DNA from: Mycobacteroides franklinii
GTDB lineage: Bacteria > Actinomycetota > Actinomycetes > Mycobacteriales > Mycobacteriaceae
DNA length: 64,000 nucleotides
NCBI RefSeq assembly: GCF_002013895.1
Contig: NZ_MAFQ01000003.1
Coordinates: 62,001 to 126,000, forward strand
Direction of reading: 5' to 3'
The stretch's first letter is position 1. The number at the start of each line of letters is the position of its first letter. Positions 19,710 to 29,193 of the stretch are shown here, one piece after another. The notes beneath the pieces were generated by a model. That model was not told the origin of the DNA. It searched no databases and saw nothing but the letters and a program-made list of their open reading frames with translations. Made by a program: the position numbers and the translations under genes.

Positions 19710-21343
19710 CGTCCGGCCTTGGGCAATTCGTCCGCGGCGATCTCGCAGGGCGTCTCCCCCGCGTCGGCCTTCGCGGCCCGGGGTTGTGCCGACGGGTTGT
19801 CGGGTCCGACCGACGGCAAGGGGGACGCCTGCTGCTGCTCGGCGTGCTGGGCCGGCGCCGGCTGCTGAGCCTGGACAGGATGCGGGGCCACCGGAGCCGT
19901 GGAACCCACGGACTGCGCCGCTGGCATCCCACCGGCGGCGGGCGGAACCGCGCCGGGCGGTGTGGCACCAAACGGCGCACCCGGGGTGGTCTGACCGGGA
20001 GTACTGGGCGGTGTGGCCTCTAGCCCGCCGGCACCCGCGAGCTGAACTCCCGGTGCCGGCTTGCCGTCCGTCGCGAAGGTGCCCCCGGCATCGGCACGCG
20101 CCTCGTGAATGGCAGCATCCTTGGCCGCCGCCATCTTGGCGTCCGGATCCTTCTTGTCGGCCTTGTCGGCGCCCCCATCCTTGCCCTCGTCCTTCTTGTC
20201 GGCGGCTTCGTCGGCCGTACCGTCGAGCTTGTCCCCGGGATTGCCGTCGTGTCCCCCCATCTGGTCGAACGGGATGTTGGAGAGGCCTTCGGTGATCGCG
20301 CTGACGATTCCGCTTGCCGCCTGACCAATGGAGCTCAGCGCACCCGTCAGGGCACCGGTGACACCGCTGACCATTTGGCTCGGGTCCATGCCCTGCTGGC
20401 CCTGACCCTGACCGGCGCCCTGCTGTTGGCCGGCGTTGGACATTTGACCACCCTGATTGCCCATCGCGGACGCCGGTGTGGCCGTGCCCTGCATGCCGCC
20501 ACTTGCGGTACCGCTGGCTGCTCCGCCACCTCCATCGGAGCCCCCACCAGTGCCCTGGTCGTTGGTGACGCGTTTTTTGACTTTGTCCTTGTCCTTGGGC
20601 GGAGTCGAATCGTCGGTGGAGTCCGCCTCCGGGCCAAACACACCGGGCGGCAACGTGAATCCAGGAGGCAGCTTCGACTTCAGCCCATTGATCAAGGTGT
20701 CGTAGGCTCCGCCGCCGGCCCGCCACGCATTCTTGAGAGCGGGCAGCAGCTGACCCTCGACGTTATTCTTGACGTGCGGACCGATCATGGTCGCATTGGT
20801 CTCATCGGCTTTCGACTTATCGCCCGTGCCGGTCTTGTAGGTCGCGACGGCGCTGTCGAAATGCGCGCGATCGGTCACCAGCCCGTCGACCATGGTCGAG
20901 GCCTGCTTCTTCAGATCGACGATGTTCCACAAGGCGTTCCGCAGCCCGTCCAGACCCGTGGACACCTTCCCGAATTCGTCGGTGACCGAATCGGCAGTCG
21001 AATTGTGGTTCTTCAGAAAGTCATTCGCGGCCTCAGAGCCCTTGCCTTCCCACAAGCCGACCAGCTGCTGCAGCTGTCCGTGCTGACGTTCGGCGGCGGC
21101 CTTCATAGTTGCTGCCGCGCTCTTGAACAGCTCAAGGTCCGCACCGAGCTTGTTCAAATCCATGCCGGCATCCATGTCGTACCAATCGAACAGCTGGCGC
21201 TCGTTGGCAGTGAGATCAGGGTTCGTGATCGTGACAGGAGACTTGCCGTTGCCCCGGATCGCGGCGGTGACGTAGTTCTGCGAGTTCGCAATTGCCGACA
21301 GTCCCTCGCCGCGCAGCGCCTCGATATCCCATTTGCTAGCCAT
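19706..21343 (-). CDS. Ala/Gly/Pro-rich protein with N-terminal WxG helical domain (Rv3439c-like)
   Basis: A 545-residue protein. Residues about 55-200 form a helical region with WEG at 98-100 (GLWEGKGSEAANDFL), resembling the WXG100/ESX-substrate hairpin. Residues 255-330 are Gly/Gln/Asp/Lys-rich and disordered, a hydrophobic helix follows (VSGVTGALTGALSSIGQAASGIVSAIT), and the remainder is charged then Pro/Ala-rich. There is no signal peptide. The build (helical WxG head, long disordered tail) is like EspB/CpnT-type exported proteins. It overlaps the EspC-like gene by 8 bases and lies 6 kb from ESX-4. No toxin domain was recognised. Confidence 0.75.
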   Translation of the reverse strand: MASKWDIEALRGEGLSAIANSQNYVTAAIRGNGKSPVTITNPDLTANERQLFDWYDMDAGMDLNKLGADLELFKSAAATMKAAAERQHGQLQQLVGLWEGKGSEAANDFLKNHNSTADSVTDEFGKVSTGLDGLRNALWNIVDLKKQASTMVDGLVTDRAHFDSAVATYKTGTGDKSKADETNATMIGPHVKNNVEGQLLPALKNAWRAGGGAYDTLINGLKSKLPPGFTLPPGVFGPEADSTDDSTPPKDKDKVKKRVTNDQGTGGGSDGGGGAASGTASGGMQGTATPASAMGNQGGQMSNAGQQQGAGQGQGQQGMDPSQMVSGVTGALTGALSSIGQAASGIVSAITEGLSNIPFDQMGGHDGNPGDKLDGTADEAADKKDEGKDGGADKADKKDPDAKMAAAKDAAIHEARADAGGTFATDGKPAPGVQLAGAGGLEATPPSTPGQTTPGAPFGATPPGAVPPAAGGMPAAQSVGSTAPVAPHPVQAQQPAPAQHAEQQQASPLPSVGPDNPSAQPRAAKADAGETPCEIAADELPKAGR

Positions 21344-21641
21344 AGACGCGGCTCACCTTTTCCGCGGTCTTGGCCTCTTGCTCGGCATACCGTTGCGCGG
21401 TCGCACGAAGCTGCTCGGCGATCGCGGTGTTGGTGCGATGCCAGTCCTCAAGATGGGTCACTACTTCACGCAGTCCACTCCTGACGTCGTCTCCTTTGGC
21501 GGTGTGCCACCGCCCGGCCGATGCCCCGCCAAAGGACAAACCGCGCAGCTGCTCAATTGCTTTTTGCAGCTCACCAGCTATGTTGTCGAACTCTCCGGCG
21601 ACCCCCTGGACACCAGCGACGTCGATCCTGGTTTTTCCCAT
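21336..21641 (-). CDS. EspC-like / DUF2580-type small helical protein (Rv3440c-like)
   Basis: A 101-residue two-helix protein: VAGEFDNIAGELQKAIEQL, a turn with GGASAGRW, then a long helix ending RATAQRYAEQEAKTAEKVSRVYG. YAEQE satisfies the YxxxD/E export motif of type VII substrates, after the second helix as expected. The start codon sits at the predicted transcription start of a SigM-like promoter, so the mRNA would be leaderless. Likely secreted alone or as partner of the WxG protein encoded next. Confidence 0.8.
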   Translation of the reverse strand: MGKTRIDVAGVQGVAGEFDNIAGELQKAIEQLRGLSFGGASAGRWHTAKGDDVRSGLREVVTHLEDWHRTNTAIAEQLRATAQRYAEQEAKTAEKVSRVYG

Positions 21642-21650
21642 ACTGACTAC

Positions 21651-21679
21651 GACGGGTGCCTACCGATTCCGGTTCCATC
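21651..21679 (-). promoter_or_regulatory. SigM-like promoter of the EspC-like operon
   Basis: On the minus strand GGAAC (21675-21671) is followed after 17 bases by CGTCGT (21653-21648), and the ATG of the first gene begins 7 bases beyond it at 21641. The pattern matches the recalled SigM consensus GGAAC-N16-18-CGTC. A longer block, AAAAAAGATGGAACC, is shared with the esxU promoter. Confidence 0.65.
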
Positions 21680-21733
21680 TTTTTTCACCGATCTGTGGCT
21701 CACAGCATCTTCCCGTTCAACCGCTTGGTCGGG

Positions 21734-21745
21734 TAGGGTCGCCGC
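21734..21745 (+). promoter_or_regulatory. Leaderless-type promoter -10 (TAGGGT)
   Basis: TAGGGT at 21734-21739 ends 6 bases before the ATG at 21746; no Shine-Dalgarno sequence is present. Confidence 0.5.
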
Positions 21746-22783
21746 ATGCGCATTGGAACCACGCTGAGCTACGCCGGCGGATTCACCGAAGTGGTCGACG
21801 AACTCGCTGAACTGGAGAAAGTCGGCCTGGATATCGCATTCGTCGCCGAGGCTTACTCATACGACGCCGCGAGTCAGCTCGGATATCTCGCTGCCAAGAC
21901 ATCCACCGTAAAGCTCGCGTCGGGCATCTTCCAGCTGTACACCCGCACCCCCACCCTGCTGGCCATGACGGCCGCCGGTCTGGACTACGTCTCCAACGGC
22001 CGGTTCGTTCTCGGTATCGGCGCCTCGGGACCCCAGGTGATCGAGGGATTCCACGGCGTGAAGTACGACGCACCGCTCGGCCGCACCCGCGAGACCGTCG
22101 AGATCTGCCGCAAGGTGTGGCGCCGCGAGCGCCTCGAGTTCGAGGGCAAGTACTTCACGGTGCCGCTTCCCCCGGAGCAGGGCACCGGTCTTGGCAAGGC
22201 ACTCAAGCTCATCAACCACCCGGTGCGCGACCGCATCCCAGTTCTCATCGCCGCGCTCGGTCCCAAGAACGTGGCGCTCACCGCCGAGATCGCCGAGGGC
22301 TGGCAGCCCATCTTCTTCCTGCCCGAGAAGGCCAATGACGTGTGGGGCGCAGCCCTGGCCGAGGGCAAGGCCAAGCGGGACCCGTCCTTGGGTGAGCTCG
22401 AGGTGTACGCCGGGCCCGCGCTCGCGATCGGCGACGACGTCGAGGCGCTGTACGGATTCGTGAAGCCGAGCCTCGCGCTGTACATCGGCGGCATGGGCGC
22501 CAAGGGCAAGAACTTCTATCACAATCTCGCGACCGCCTACGGGTTCGGCAAGGAAGCAGACACCATCCAGGAGCTCTACCTGGCAGGCAAGAAGGCCGAA
22601 GCCACCGACGCGGTGCCCGACGAGCTGGTGAGGAACATTTCCCTCATCGGGCCGAAGAGCTTTGTCGCCGAACGGGTTGCCGCCTTCAAGGAAGCCGGGG
22701 TGACAACTCTCAACGTGGCCCCGCTCGCGGCCGACGCAGCAGGGCGGATCAAGCATGTCGAGGCGCTGCGCGAGCTGCTCTGA
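21746..22783 (+). CDS. LLM-class F420-dependent oxidoreductase (Rv3520c-like)
   Basis: A 345-residue luciferase-like monooxygenase TIM barrel. Typical blocks are MRIGTTLSYAGGF, FVAEAYSYDAASQLGYLAAKTSTVKLASGI, and GRFVLGIGASGPQVIEGFHG, which forms the cofactor-binding region. Close relatives use the deazaflavin F420 rather than FMN; the substrate is unknown. It stands alone, divergent from the type VII-like operon. Confidence 0.88.
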   Translation: MRIGTTLSYAGGFTEVVDELAELEKVGLDIAFVAEAYSYDAASQLGYLAAKTSTVKLASGIFQLYTRTPTLLAMTAAGLDYVSNGRFVLGIGASGPQVIEGFHGVKYDAPLGRTRETVEICRKVWRRERLEFEGKYFTVPLPPEQGTGLGKALKLINHPVRDRIPVLIAALGPKNVALTAEIAEGWQPIFFLPEKANDVWGAALAEGKAKRDPSLGELEVYAGPALAIGDDVEALYGFVKPSLALYIGGMGAKGKNFYHNLATAYGFGKEADTIQELYLAGKKAEATDAVPDELVRNISLIGPKSFVAERVAAFKEAGVTTLNVAPLAADAAGRIKHVEALRELL

Positions 22784-22843
22784 TTCGCGCGCCGTTCGCC
22801 TAGCGTTCGGCGTGCGTTCGCCCATCACGTCGAAGGTGGTGGG

Positions 22844-24358
22844 ATGACAGTCATCCCGCGTCGCACGGTGCTGCGTGCCGCCCTGCTGGGGCTCGCGGTT
22901 GCCCCGGCGGCCGCGTGCGGACCCGCATTGGCGACAACGCGGCCGAGGCTGACGCACGGAGTCGCCAGCGGATTCCCCCACACCGACGGCGCGGTGATCT
23001 GGGCGCGCTCGGATCGGCCCGCCACCATGATTGTCGAAACGGCTGCCACCGAACGCTTTACGGGTGTGCAACGTTTCACCGGCCCGGCCCTCACCCCGGA
23101 AACGGACGGAACCGGCCGGCTGCGCCTGACTGGTCTTCCCGCGGACGCCGAGGTGCACTACCGGGTGACGCTCGACTCGGAAGGAACGCTGAGCGAGCCG
23201 CTCACGGGCGTCTTCCGGACCGCACCGACGTCGGCACGAAATGTGCGGCTGATCTGGTCCGGCGACGTCGCGGGACAGGGATTCGGTATCAATCCCGATA
23301 TCGGCGGAATGAGGGTCTTCCGCACGATGGCCGAGCGGAATCCACAGTTCTTCATTCACAGCGGCGACACGGTGTACGCGGATGGGCCGATCCCGGAGAC
23401 ACTGACCCTGCCCGGCGGGCGGATCTGGCGAAACGAGGTATCCGAGGCGAAAAGCGCTGTCGCGCAGACCCTCGACCAGTATCGCGGCCAGCACGCATAC
23501 AACCTCACCGATGCCAACTACCGGTACTTCAACGCGCACGTGCCGCAGCTTGTGCAATGGGACGACCACGAGGTGATCAACAACTGGTACCCGGGCGAGG
23601 TTCTCGACAACGACAAGTACACCGAGAAACGTGTCGACGTACTCGCCCAGCGTGGCCACCGGGCATTCCACGAGTGGCAACCGCTCGAACCCCGCGAAGC
23701 GGTGGATGGCCGCGTATACCAAAGGGTTTCGTACGGACCGCTGCTGGACGTGTTCATTCTCGACATGCGGAGCTACAAAGACCCCAACTCGCCCAACCGG
23801 CAGCAACACGGCGCCATCCTGGGTGACCGTCAGACCGCATGGCTCATCGACGCCATGGCCTCATCGAAGGCCGTATGGAAAATCGTTGCCAACGACCTGC
23901 CCCTGGGGCTGGTGGTACCCGACGGCAAGACCGACTTCGAGGCCGTCGCCAACGGCGACAACGGTCCACCGCTCGGACGGGAAACCGAACTGGCGCACAT
24001 TCTCTCGCAGCTCAAGGCGCGCCAGGTGCGCAACGTGGTGTGGCTGACGGCCGATGTGCACTACACCGCGGCGCACGAATACTCGCCGGCGCGAGCGGCC
24101 TTCGCAGATTTCGACCCGTTCTGGGAATTTGTCTCGGGTCCACTCAACGCGGGCGCCGGGAAGGAGGCCGTCCTTGACGGAACCTTCGGTCCACGAGCCG
24201 ATTTCGTCCACGCAGCCCCGGCCGATCAGCAGTCACCACTGGACGGCTATCAACACTTCGGGCAGATCGACATCGACGGCGGCAGTGGCGATCTGACCGT
24301 CACCCTGTGCGACGCGGTGGGCTCGGCGCTGTACACACGCACCCTGGCACGCGTCTAG
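22844..24358 (+). CDS. phoD: PhoD-like alkaline phosphatase, Tat-exported
   Basis: A 504-residue secreted metallophosphatase. The N-terminus has a twin-arginine motif ([12 protein letters not shown]) and a possible lipidation Cys near residue 25. A PhoD_N beta-sandwich (about 35-130) precedes the phosphatase domain with [43 protein letters not shown] and TADVHYTA, the metal ligands of the family. It likely releases phosphate from phosphodiesters outside the membrane. GGTGGTGGG precedes the ATG. It converges with glmM and overlaps its end by 4 bases. Confidence 0.88.
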   Translation: MTVIPRRTVLRAALLGLAVAPAAACGPALATTRPRLTHGVASGFPHTDGAVIWARSDRPATMIVETAATERFTGVQRFTGPALTPETDGTGRLRLTGLPADAEVHYRVTLDSEGTLSEPLTGVFRTAPTSARNVRLIWSGDVAGQGFGINPDIGGMRVFRTMAERNPQFFIHSGDTVYADGPIPETLTLPGGRIWRNEVSEAKSAVAQTLDQYRGQHAYNLTDANYRYFNAHVPQLVQWDDHEVINNWYPGEVLDNDKYTEKRVDVLAQRGHRAFHEWQPLEPREAVDGRVYQRVSYGPLLDVFILDMRSYKDPNSPNRQQHGAILGDRQTAWLIDAMASSKAVWKIVANDLPLGLVVPDGKTDFEAVANGDNGPPLGRETELAHILSQLKARQVRNVVWLTADVHYTAAHEYSPARAAFADFDPFWEFVSGPLNAGAGKEAVLDGTFGPRADFVHAAPADQQSPLDGYQHFGQIDIDGGSGDLTVTLCDAVGSALYTRTLARV

Positions 24359-25674
24359 ACCGCGCCGACCACCTGAGCCACCCGCTCGGCGAGGCGCTGC
24401 GCGGTCGACTGTTCGTCCGCCTCCACCATGACGCGGACCAGCTGTTCGGTCCCCGAGGGGCGCAAAAGAATTCGGCCATTGCCGGCAAGCTCGGATTCCA
24501 CCGCGGCGACGGCGGCAAGCACCTCGGGCGCCTGCGCCACGGTGTGCTTGTCCGAGACAGGCACATTGATGAGCGTTTGCGGCAGGGTGCGCATAGCGGA
24601 TGCGAGCTCGGCCAATGACTTACCCGTTTGCGCCATGCGCGACATGAGTCGCAAGCCCGTGACGATACCGTCGCCGGTGGTGGCCAGGGACGGCAGCACG
24701 ATGTGGCCGGATTGTTCACCGCCCAGGGCGAATTGGCCAGCGCGCAGCTCCTCCAGCACATACCTGTCGCCAACCCCTGTCACCTTGACGTCAATGCCCG
24801 CGGCGCGCATGGCGATGTGCAGCCCCTGATTGCTCATCACCGTGGTGACCAAGGTGTTGTCGGTCAGCTCGCCGGCTTCGGCCATCGCCGCGGCAAGCAC
24901 GACCATGATGGCGTCACCGTCAATCGCGTTCCCGTCGGCATCCACGGCGAGGCATCGATCGGCGTCGCCGTCGTGCGCGAGCCCGAGGTGCGCACCGTGG
25001 GCGCGGACCGCTGCCTGCAGCGGGCCGAGATGTGTTGACCCACAGCCGTCATTGATATTGAGCCCGTCGGGGTCGGCATTGATGTCGATGACGTGCGCAC
25101 CCGCCGCCCGATAGGCCAGCGGTGCCGCATCGGAGGCCGCGCCGTGCGCGCAGTCGACCACCACGGTGACCCCGTCCAGCGGGTGGGTGCCGGCGTTCTC
25201 GACATGGTGTAGGTACCGATCGAGAGCGTCCGCGGCATCACGTACCCGGCCGATTCCCGCGCCGGTCGGACGTACCGCAGGAGCCTCAAGCTGCGCCTCG
25301 ATGGCGTCTTCGGCGTCGTCGTCGAGCTTGTGACCGCCGGCGCCGAAGATCTTGATCCCGTTGTCCGGCATGGGGTTATGCGAGGCAGAGATCATGACAC
25401 CAAACGCCGCGCCGTACGCGCCCGTCAGGTAGGCCACCGCCGGAGTGGGAAGCACCCCGACCCGAAGCACGTCCACACCTTCTGCCGCGATACCCGCGAC
25501 AACCGCCGCCTCCAGCATCTCACCGCTGGCGCGCGGATCGCGGCCCACGACCGCGGTGGCCTGCCCCTTCGTCAACGACCGCGCCGCAGCAGACCCCAGT
25601 GAGATCGCTAGCTCGGCCGTGAGGTCTGCATTCGCGACACCGCGAACGCCGTCCGTACCGAAGAGTGAGCCCAT
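24355..25674 (-). CDS. glmM: Phosphoglucosamine mutase
   Basis: Interconverts glucosamine-6-phosphate and glucosamine-1-phosphate, the step after GlmS. It has 439 residues. The phosphoserine is Ser98 in ISASHNP, the metal loop is DGDADR, and the phosphate-binding loop [12 protein letters not shown] lies near the C-terminus. GGAAGG 8 bases before the ATG marks the start. Downstream of rplM-rpsI as in M. tuberculosis (mrsA), but separated from it by a hairpin. Confidence 0.95.
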   Translation of the reverse strand: MGSLFGTDGVRGVANADLTAELAISLGSAAARSLTKGQATAVVGRDPRASGEMLEAAVVAGIAAEGVDVLRVGVLPTPAVAYLTGAYGAAFGVMISASHNPMPDNGIKIFGAGGHKLDDDAEDAIEAQLEAPAVRPTGAGIGRVRDAADALDRYLHHVENAGTHPLDGVTVVVDCAHGAASDAAPLAYRAAGAHVIDINADPDGLNINDGCGSTHLGPLQAAVRAHGAHLGLAHDGDADRCLAVDADGNAIDGDAIMVVLAAAMAEAGELTDNTLVTTVMSNQGLHIAMRAAGIDVKVTGVGDRYVLEELRAGQFALGGEQSGHIVLPSLATTGDGIVTGLRLMSRMAQTGKSLAELASAMRTLPQTLINVPVSDKHTVAQAPEVLAAVAAVESELAGNGRILLRPSGTEQLVRVMVEADEQSTAQRLAERVAQVVGAV

Positions 25675-25721
25675 GCACTAAACCTTCCATAACCGGTCAT
25701 CCAACCGGCCCAATAAACGCG

Positions 25722-25756
25722 ATTGCGCCGACACACAGGTTGTGTGCCGGCGCAAT
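25722..25756 (-). terminator. Terminator of the rplM-rpsI operon
   Basis: Sixteen-base arms 25722-25737 and 25741-25756 with one mismatch and a 3-base loop, 20 bases beyond the rpsI stop. The minus strand then reads GCGTTTATTG. Confidence 0.75.
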
Positions 25757-25776
25757 ACGCGGACGAACAGGATCGA

Positions 25777-26298
25777 TCAGCGCTTCGAGTACTGAGGCGC
25801 CTTACGGGCCTTCTTGAGGCCGTACTTCTTACGCTCGATCGCACGCGGATCACGAGTCAGGAAGCCGGCCTTCTTCAGCACCGGACGGTCCTCGGGCTCC
25901 ACGATGATGAGCGCACGGGCGATGGCCAGGCGCAGCGCGCCGGCCTGACCCGAGGGGCCACCACCGGTCAGGTGGGCGAAGATGTCCACACTGTCGACGC
26001 GGTTCACCGAGACCAGCGGGGCCTTGATGAGCTGCTGGTGCACCTTGTTGGGGAAGTACTCCTCCAGGCTGCGGCCATCCAGGTGGAACTTGCCGGTGCC
26101 GGGAACGAGGCGGACGCGAACGACGGCTTCCTTGCGGCGGCCGACGGTCTGGATGGGCTTGTCGATGACGACGGGCCCACGAGGAGCGGCCTTGACGACC
26201 TCCGTCTCCTCGACCACGACCTCGACGACCGCCTGGTCAGCGGTGTCGGTGTTCGCAGCGTCCTCTGCGGGGGTCTGCTCTTCGGCGATATCGGTCAC
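25777..26298 (-). CDS. rpsI: 30S ribosomal protein S9
   Basis: A 173-residue protein. The S9 core starts near residue 50 ([20 protein letters not shown]) and ends in the basic tail [12 protein letters not shown], which reaches the P site. The first 45 residues are an acidic extension (Glu/Asp/Val-rich) usual in mycobacteria. The GTG start overlaps the rplM stop by 4 bases. Confidence 0.96.
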   Translation of the reverse strand: MTDIAEEQTPAEDAANTDTADQAVVEVVVEETEVVKAAPRGPVVIDKPIQTVGRRKEAVVRVRLVPGTGKFHLDGRSLEEYFPNKVHQQLIKAPLVSVNRVDSVDIFAHLTGGGPSGQAGALRLAIARALIIVEPEDRPVLKKAGFLTRDPRAIERKKYGLKKARKAPQYSKR

Positions 26299-26738
26299 TG
26301 AGCCACCTGCTTAATCTCGAACGGGATCGGCTGCTGTGCGGCGTGCGGGTGCTCGGCACCGGCGTACACCTTCAGCTTGCGCTCGATCTGACGGCCGAGC
26401 TTGTTCTTGGGCAGCATGCCGATGATTGCCTTCTCCACCGTGCGGGTGGGGAACTTCTCCAGCTGCTCGCCCATGCTGCGCTTGCGCAGACCGCCCGGGA
26501 AACCCGAGTGACGGTAGGCGAACTTGTCGGTGAGCTTCTTGCCGCTGAGGGCAATCTTCTCCGCGTTGATGATGACGACGAAGTCGCCACCATCGGCATG
26601 GGGGGCGTAGGTCGGCTTGTGCTTGCCGCGCAGCAGAGTGGCTGCTTGAACGGCAAGACGGCCGAGCACTACATCCGTGGCGTCGATGACATACCAGCTC
26701 GTGGTGATGTCACCCGCCTTCGGCGTGTAGGTAGGCAC
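26295..26738 (-). CDS. rplM: 50S ribosomal protein L13
   Basis: A 147-residue protein that binds 23S rRNA early in assembly. Family signatures include [37 protein letters not shown] and [14 protein letters not shown] start with AGGAAAG upstream. First gene of rplM-rpsI; the 289 bases upstream to esxT hold its promoter. Confidence 0.96.
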   Translation of the reverse strand: MPTYTPKAGDITTSWYVIDATDVVLGRLAVQAATLLRGKHKPTYAPHADGGDFVVIINAEKIALSGKKLTDKFAYRHSGFPGGLRKRSMGEQLEKFPTRTVEKAIIGMLPKNKLGRQIERKLKVYAGAEHPHAAQQPIPFEIKQVAQ

Positions 26739-27027
26739 AATCTTTCCTTGTCTACTCGGGTGGATCCCCGGACGGTTTCATCCGTTCGGAGGGACTGGTC
26801 ACGGCGCGCGGTGGAGGTTGATCTCGGCGACCAGTGGTGACCCGAGCCTCGTGTGCATGACATACCGCACGCCAACGGGGAAGCTTACCGGGACACGTCG
26901 CCGCAGGTCAAAACGCGGTCGAGCGCCGCGACACCGGCGCATACGTCAGCCACCCCAAAAATAAACCGCGGGGCCTTGGTGGCTCTCCTCCACCAAGGCC
27001 CCGCAGGGTCTACTTCCTAACCCAAGG
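26739..27027. other. Intergenic region between rplM and esxT
   Basis: A 289-base gap. It contains the rplM leader and promoter (no box chosen with confidence) and the esxT terminator at 26968-27004. No ORF or RNA gene was recognised. Confidence 0.6.
26968..27004 (-). terminator. Strong intrinsic terminator of the esxU-esxT transcript
   Basis: Perfect 15-bp arms 26968-26982 (GCGGGGCCTTGGTGG) and 26990-27004 with a 7-base loop. On the minus strand the stem is followed by GGTTTATTTTTGGGG, a real T-rich tail, rare in this genome. Confidence 0.85.
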
Positions 27028-27318
27028 TTAGCCGTGCCAGCGGCCCGCGTTGGACTTGTCGGTCTGGTGCATGTCCGAGTTGGCCTGATCCACAACGGAA
27101 TTCAGCTGGCTCTGGATCTGATGAACCGTGTCCGCCTGCTGGTGCCAATTCTTCTGAACCTCTTGGTACGCACCTGCGTCGTCACCCAAGTTATGAGCCA
27201 ACGGTGCGACATCATGCTGAAGATCAGCAAGGGTCTGCGAGTAATTGTTGGCGATACTCTTCAGTTGGTCGACCAAGGCGTTGATCTGAGCGTGGTCATA
27301 TGTAATTACGTCACTCAC
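27028..27318 (-). CDS. esxT: WXG100-family protein EsxT (ESX-4 substrate)
   Basis: A 96-residue helix-turn-helix protein and predicted ESX-4 cargo, paired with EsxU. The region DDAGAYQEVQKNWHQQADTVHQIQSQLNSVV aligns with the second helix of M. tuberculosis EsxT. The canonical W-x-G turn is not intact here (the turn reads AHNLGDDAG). The tail ends SNAGRWHG. The GTG start has GGGAGG 8 bases upstream. It lies 39 bases after esxU and is followed by a strong terminator. Confidence 0.88.
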   Translation of the reverse strand: MSDVITYDHAQINALVDQLKSIANNYSQTLADLQHDVAPLAHNLGDDAGAYQEVQKNWHQQADTVHQIQSQLNSVVDQANSDMHQTDKSNAGRWHG

Positions 27319-27357
27319 TGCAATTTCCTCCCATTACCTTCGTGGATGTACTGGCGC

Positions 27358-27657
27358 TTAGTTCGCGATGCCGCCGATGGACTGCTGCTGGTTGGCAATT
27401 TCCTCCTCGACATGCTTCCGGTTGCCTTGCATCACTTCGCCAATCATCGCGAGCGACTGATTGGTCTTGCGCATCTCTTCATGCAGCCGAGCTACTGCCT
27501 GGTCGAAGGACTGCCTTGCGCCGCCCTGCCAGACGGAGTGAGGCACGCTCTCGCACTCATTCTGAAGCCGCGTTGTCAGCGTCGAAAGTTCATCATGCCG
27601 ACCATTGATATCCGACTCGGCCTTGATGATCGCCCCGAGATCCTGCTCCATTGTCAT
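27358..27657 (-). CDS. esxU: WXG100-family protein EsxU (ESX-4 substrate)
   Basis: A 99-residue helical hairpin protein expected to form a heterodimer with EsxT. The turn is WQG in VPHSVWQGGARQSFDQAVARLHEEM, with flanking helices of about 35 residues. The ATG at 27657 is supported by GGGAGG 7 bases upstream; an ATG two codons on is possible. The reading frame continues upstream without homology. It is preceded by a 144-base gap holding a SigM-like promoter, so esxU-esxT can be induced apart from eccC4. Confidence 0.9.
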   Translation of the reverse strand: MTMEQDLGAIIKAESDINGRHDELSTLTTRLQNECESVPHSVWQGGARQSFDQAVARLHEEMRKTNQSLAMIGEVMQGNRKHVEEEIANQQQSIGGIAN

Positions 27658-27742
27658 TCGATAACCTCCCTGTTCTCCCCAGGCCCGGCCAGTCACGGGT
27701 GTGACGTCCGGTTTCTGGCCGGTTTTGTCCTTACAACTACAT

Positions 27743-27770
27743 ACGATGGCCCTACCGTCAGATCGGTTCC
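27743..27770 (-). promoter_or_regulatory. SigM-like promoter of esxU-esxT
   Basis: GGAAC (27770-27766, minus) followed after 17 bases by CATCGT (27748-27743), one base off the CGTCGT seen upstream of the EspC-like operon. The 15-base block AAAAAAGATGGAACC is identical at both sites. Predicted start near 27736 leaves a leader of about 80 bases. Confidence 0.6.
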
Positions 27771-27801
27771 ATCTTTTTTAAAGTTTTTTTCAGCAATCTT
27801 G

Positions 27802-29193
27802 CTAGCTACTGGACTTTACCGCATGAGCAGTCCGAATTGCTAGTTCACAGGCCTGTTGAACATCAACATAGCTACCTTTCTCAGACTGGCAGCCAACGCC
27901 TATCCGCAGGTCTCCGTCCAGAAGTACGGTCCACGCTATGTCATGACCCTCCCGAACCTCGGTGTAGGTGACCGCCGGACGGTCCATCTTCCTGTCCTCG
28001 GCGGTGAAATCGGTGAATGATCCCGGCGGCTCCTTCTCCATGGCAGCGCGCAACGTCTCGGCCGTCGCCGCCAGCGTCTCCGTCGGCTTCACCCGCACCT
28101 GGGTCACGTGCACTATCGCCTCGGGATTCTCCGGTGATATCACCTCAACCCGGGCCGACCCGGCGCCACCGGCAGGTATCCGTCGCACCGCCCACTCGGC
28201 GGGCACCATGAGTTGCACACGCCCCTCCACCAGCAACGAGGTCGCAATCGTGGGCGCCACCGGCTGCTGCGATGGGTCGGCCCGCCGCTCCCGCGTGGAC
28301 GCCACGGTCAGCACCACACCCGTCACCACAATCGCCGCAGCCAGACCCATCGCAGCAGCCGGCCACCACCTCGAAAGCCGTGGGGCCGATCGTGCGGGCG
28401 CCGCGGGCGTCCATTCGGACACTCTGGCCACGGCGGGCTCGTCAACAGCCTGGTCGATAAACGCCGAACCGCGCGGCGCTTGGCGCATATCGCGGAACAC
28501 CGAATCGGCGGTCACCTGCGAAACCCCGGGAGTCAGGCCGATCCGATCGATCGCGTCGACAATCGCCTCGCCCAAATCCTTGTCGGCGGAATCGACGAGA
28601 ATCGCGGCGACGCCGGGTCGCTCATCCCGGACCACCTGCTCGACAGCGCGCCCCACCGCACGCGCAACCTCGGCGGCGCTTCTGGTCTCCCAAGACCGGT
28701 CTTCGAGATGACGAACCGTCGACGCCGGCTCACCGTCCGAACCGTGCCCCACCACGATGACCGCGACCTCGTTCGCCGATACCTCCACCACCACCAACGA
28801 ACGGCCGGACAAATCGGTGCGCACACCGCGCTCGGCCAGCGCAAAGGCCCGCGACCGCACCGTCAACGTCGCCGCCATCATCCGCGCGGCACTCGACAAC
28901 AAGGTGCGCCGTCCCGGGCCCCACGCCGTCGGGTGGATCAGCACCATCGAATCGAGACGGACCGGCGCATTCCGATCGGTAAGCAGCGACTCGAACAACG
29001 CTGCCCACAAGGCGCGGGAGGGGACCACCCGACCAGGCAGCAGGGCCATGTCGTCATCGAGTGCGGCCACCGCCGATCGGACATCGGAGCGCCCGGCCTC
29101 TCGAACACCGCCCTCGGTTCGCGCCCGGACGGCGGTTTCGGTCACTTCGATCGCTACCCGCGTCCCAGTCTGCGGGTCGCGATCGAGAGTCAC
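27802..29193 (-). CDS. Type VII secretion-associated membrane protein (Rv3446c-like)
   Basis: A 463-residue protein of the Rv3446c family, found only in ESX-4 type loci. The cytosolic part (about 1-270) looks like an actin/Hsp70-type fold: MVLIHPTAWGPGRRTLL, SLVVVEVSANEVAVIVVGHG, VAAILVDSADKDLGEAIVDAIDRIGL. One membrane segment (WWPAAAMGLAAAIVVTGVVLTVA) is followed by a periplasmic domain of about 150 residues. The GTG at 29193 is chosen for its GTGA overlap with eccC4 and a GGAG 9 bases upstream; 29208 is possible. Its role in the machine is unknown. Confidence 0.85.
   Translation of the reverse strand: MTLDRDPQTGTRVAIEVTETAVRARTEGGVREAGRSDVRSAVAALDDDMALLPGRVVPSRALWAALFESLLTDRNAPVRLDSMVLIHPTAWGPGRRTLLSSAARMMAATLTVRSRAFALAERGVRTDLSGRSLVVVEVSANEVAVIVVGHGSDGEPASTVRHLEDRSWETRSAAEVARAVGRAVEQVVRDERPGVAAILVDSADKDLGEAIVDAIDRIGLTPGVSQVTADSVFRDMRQAPRGSAFIDQAVDEPAVARVSEWTPAAPARSAPRLSRWWPAAAMGLAAAIVVTGVVLTVASTRERRADPSQQPVAPTIATSLLVEGRVQLMVPAEWAVRRIPAGGAGSARVEVISPENPEAIVHVTQVRVKPTETLAATAETLRAAMEKEPPGSFTDFTAEDRKMDRPAVTYTEVREGHDIAWTVLLDGDLRIGVGCQSEKGSYVDVQQACELAIRTAHAVKSSS

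Noticed and set aside
21857-23809. A 650-codon minus-strand open frame opposite the LLM oxidoreductase and PhoD genes
   Set aside because: Both opposite genes match known families over their full length; the long frame is a by-product of high GC third positions.
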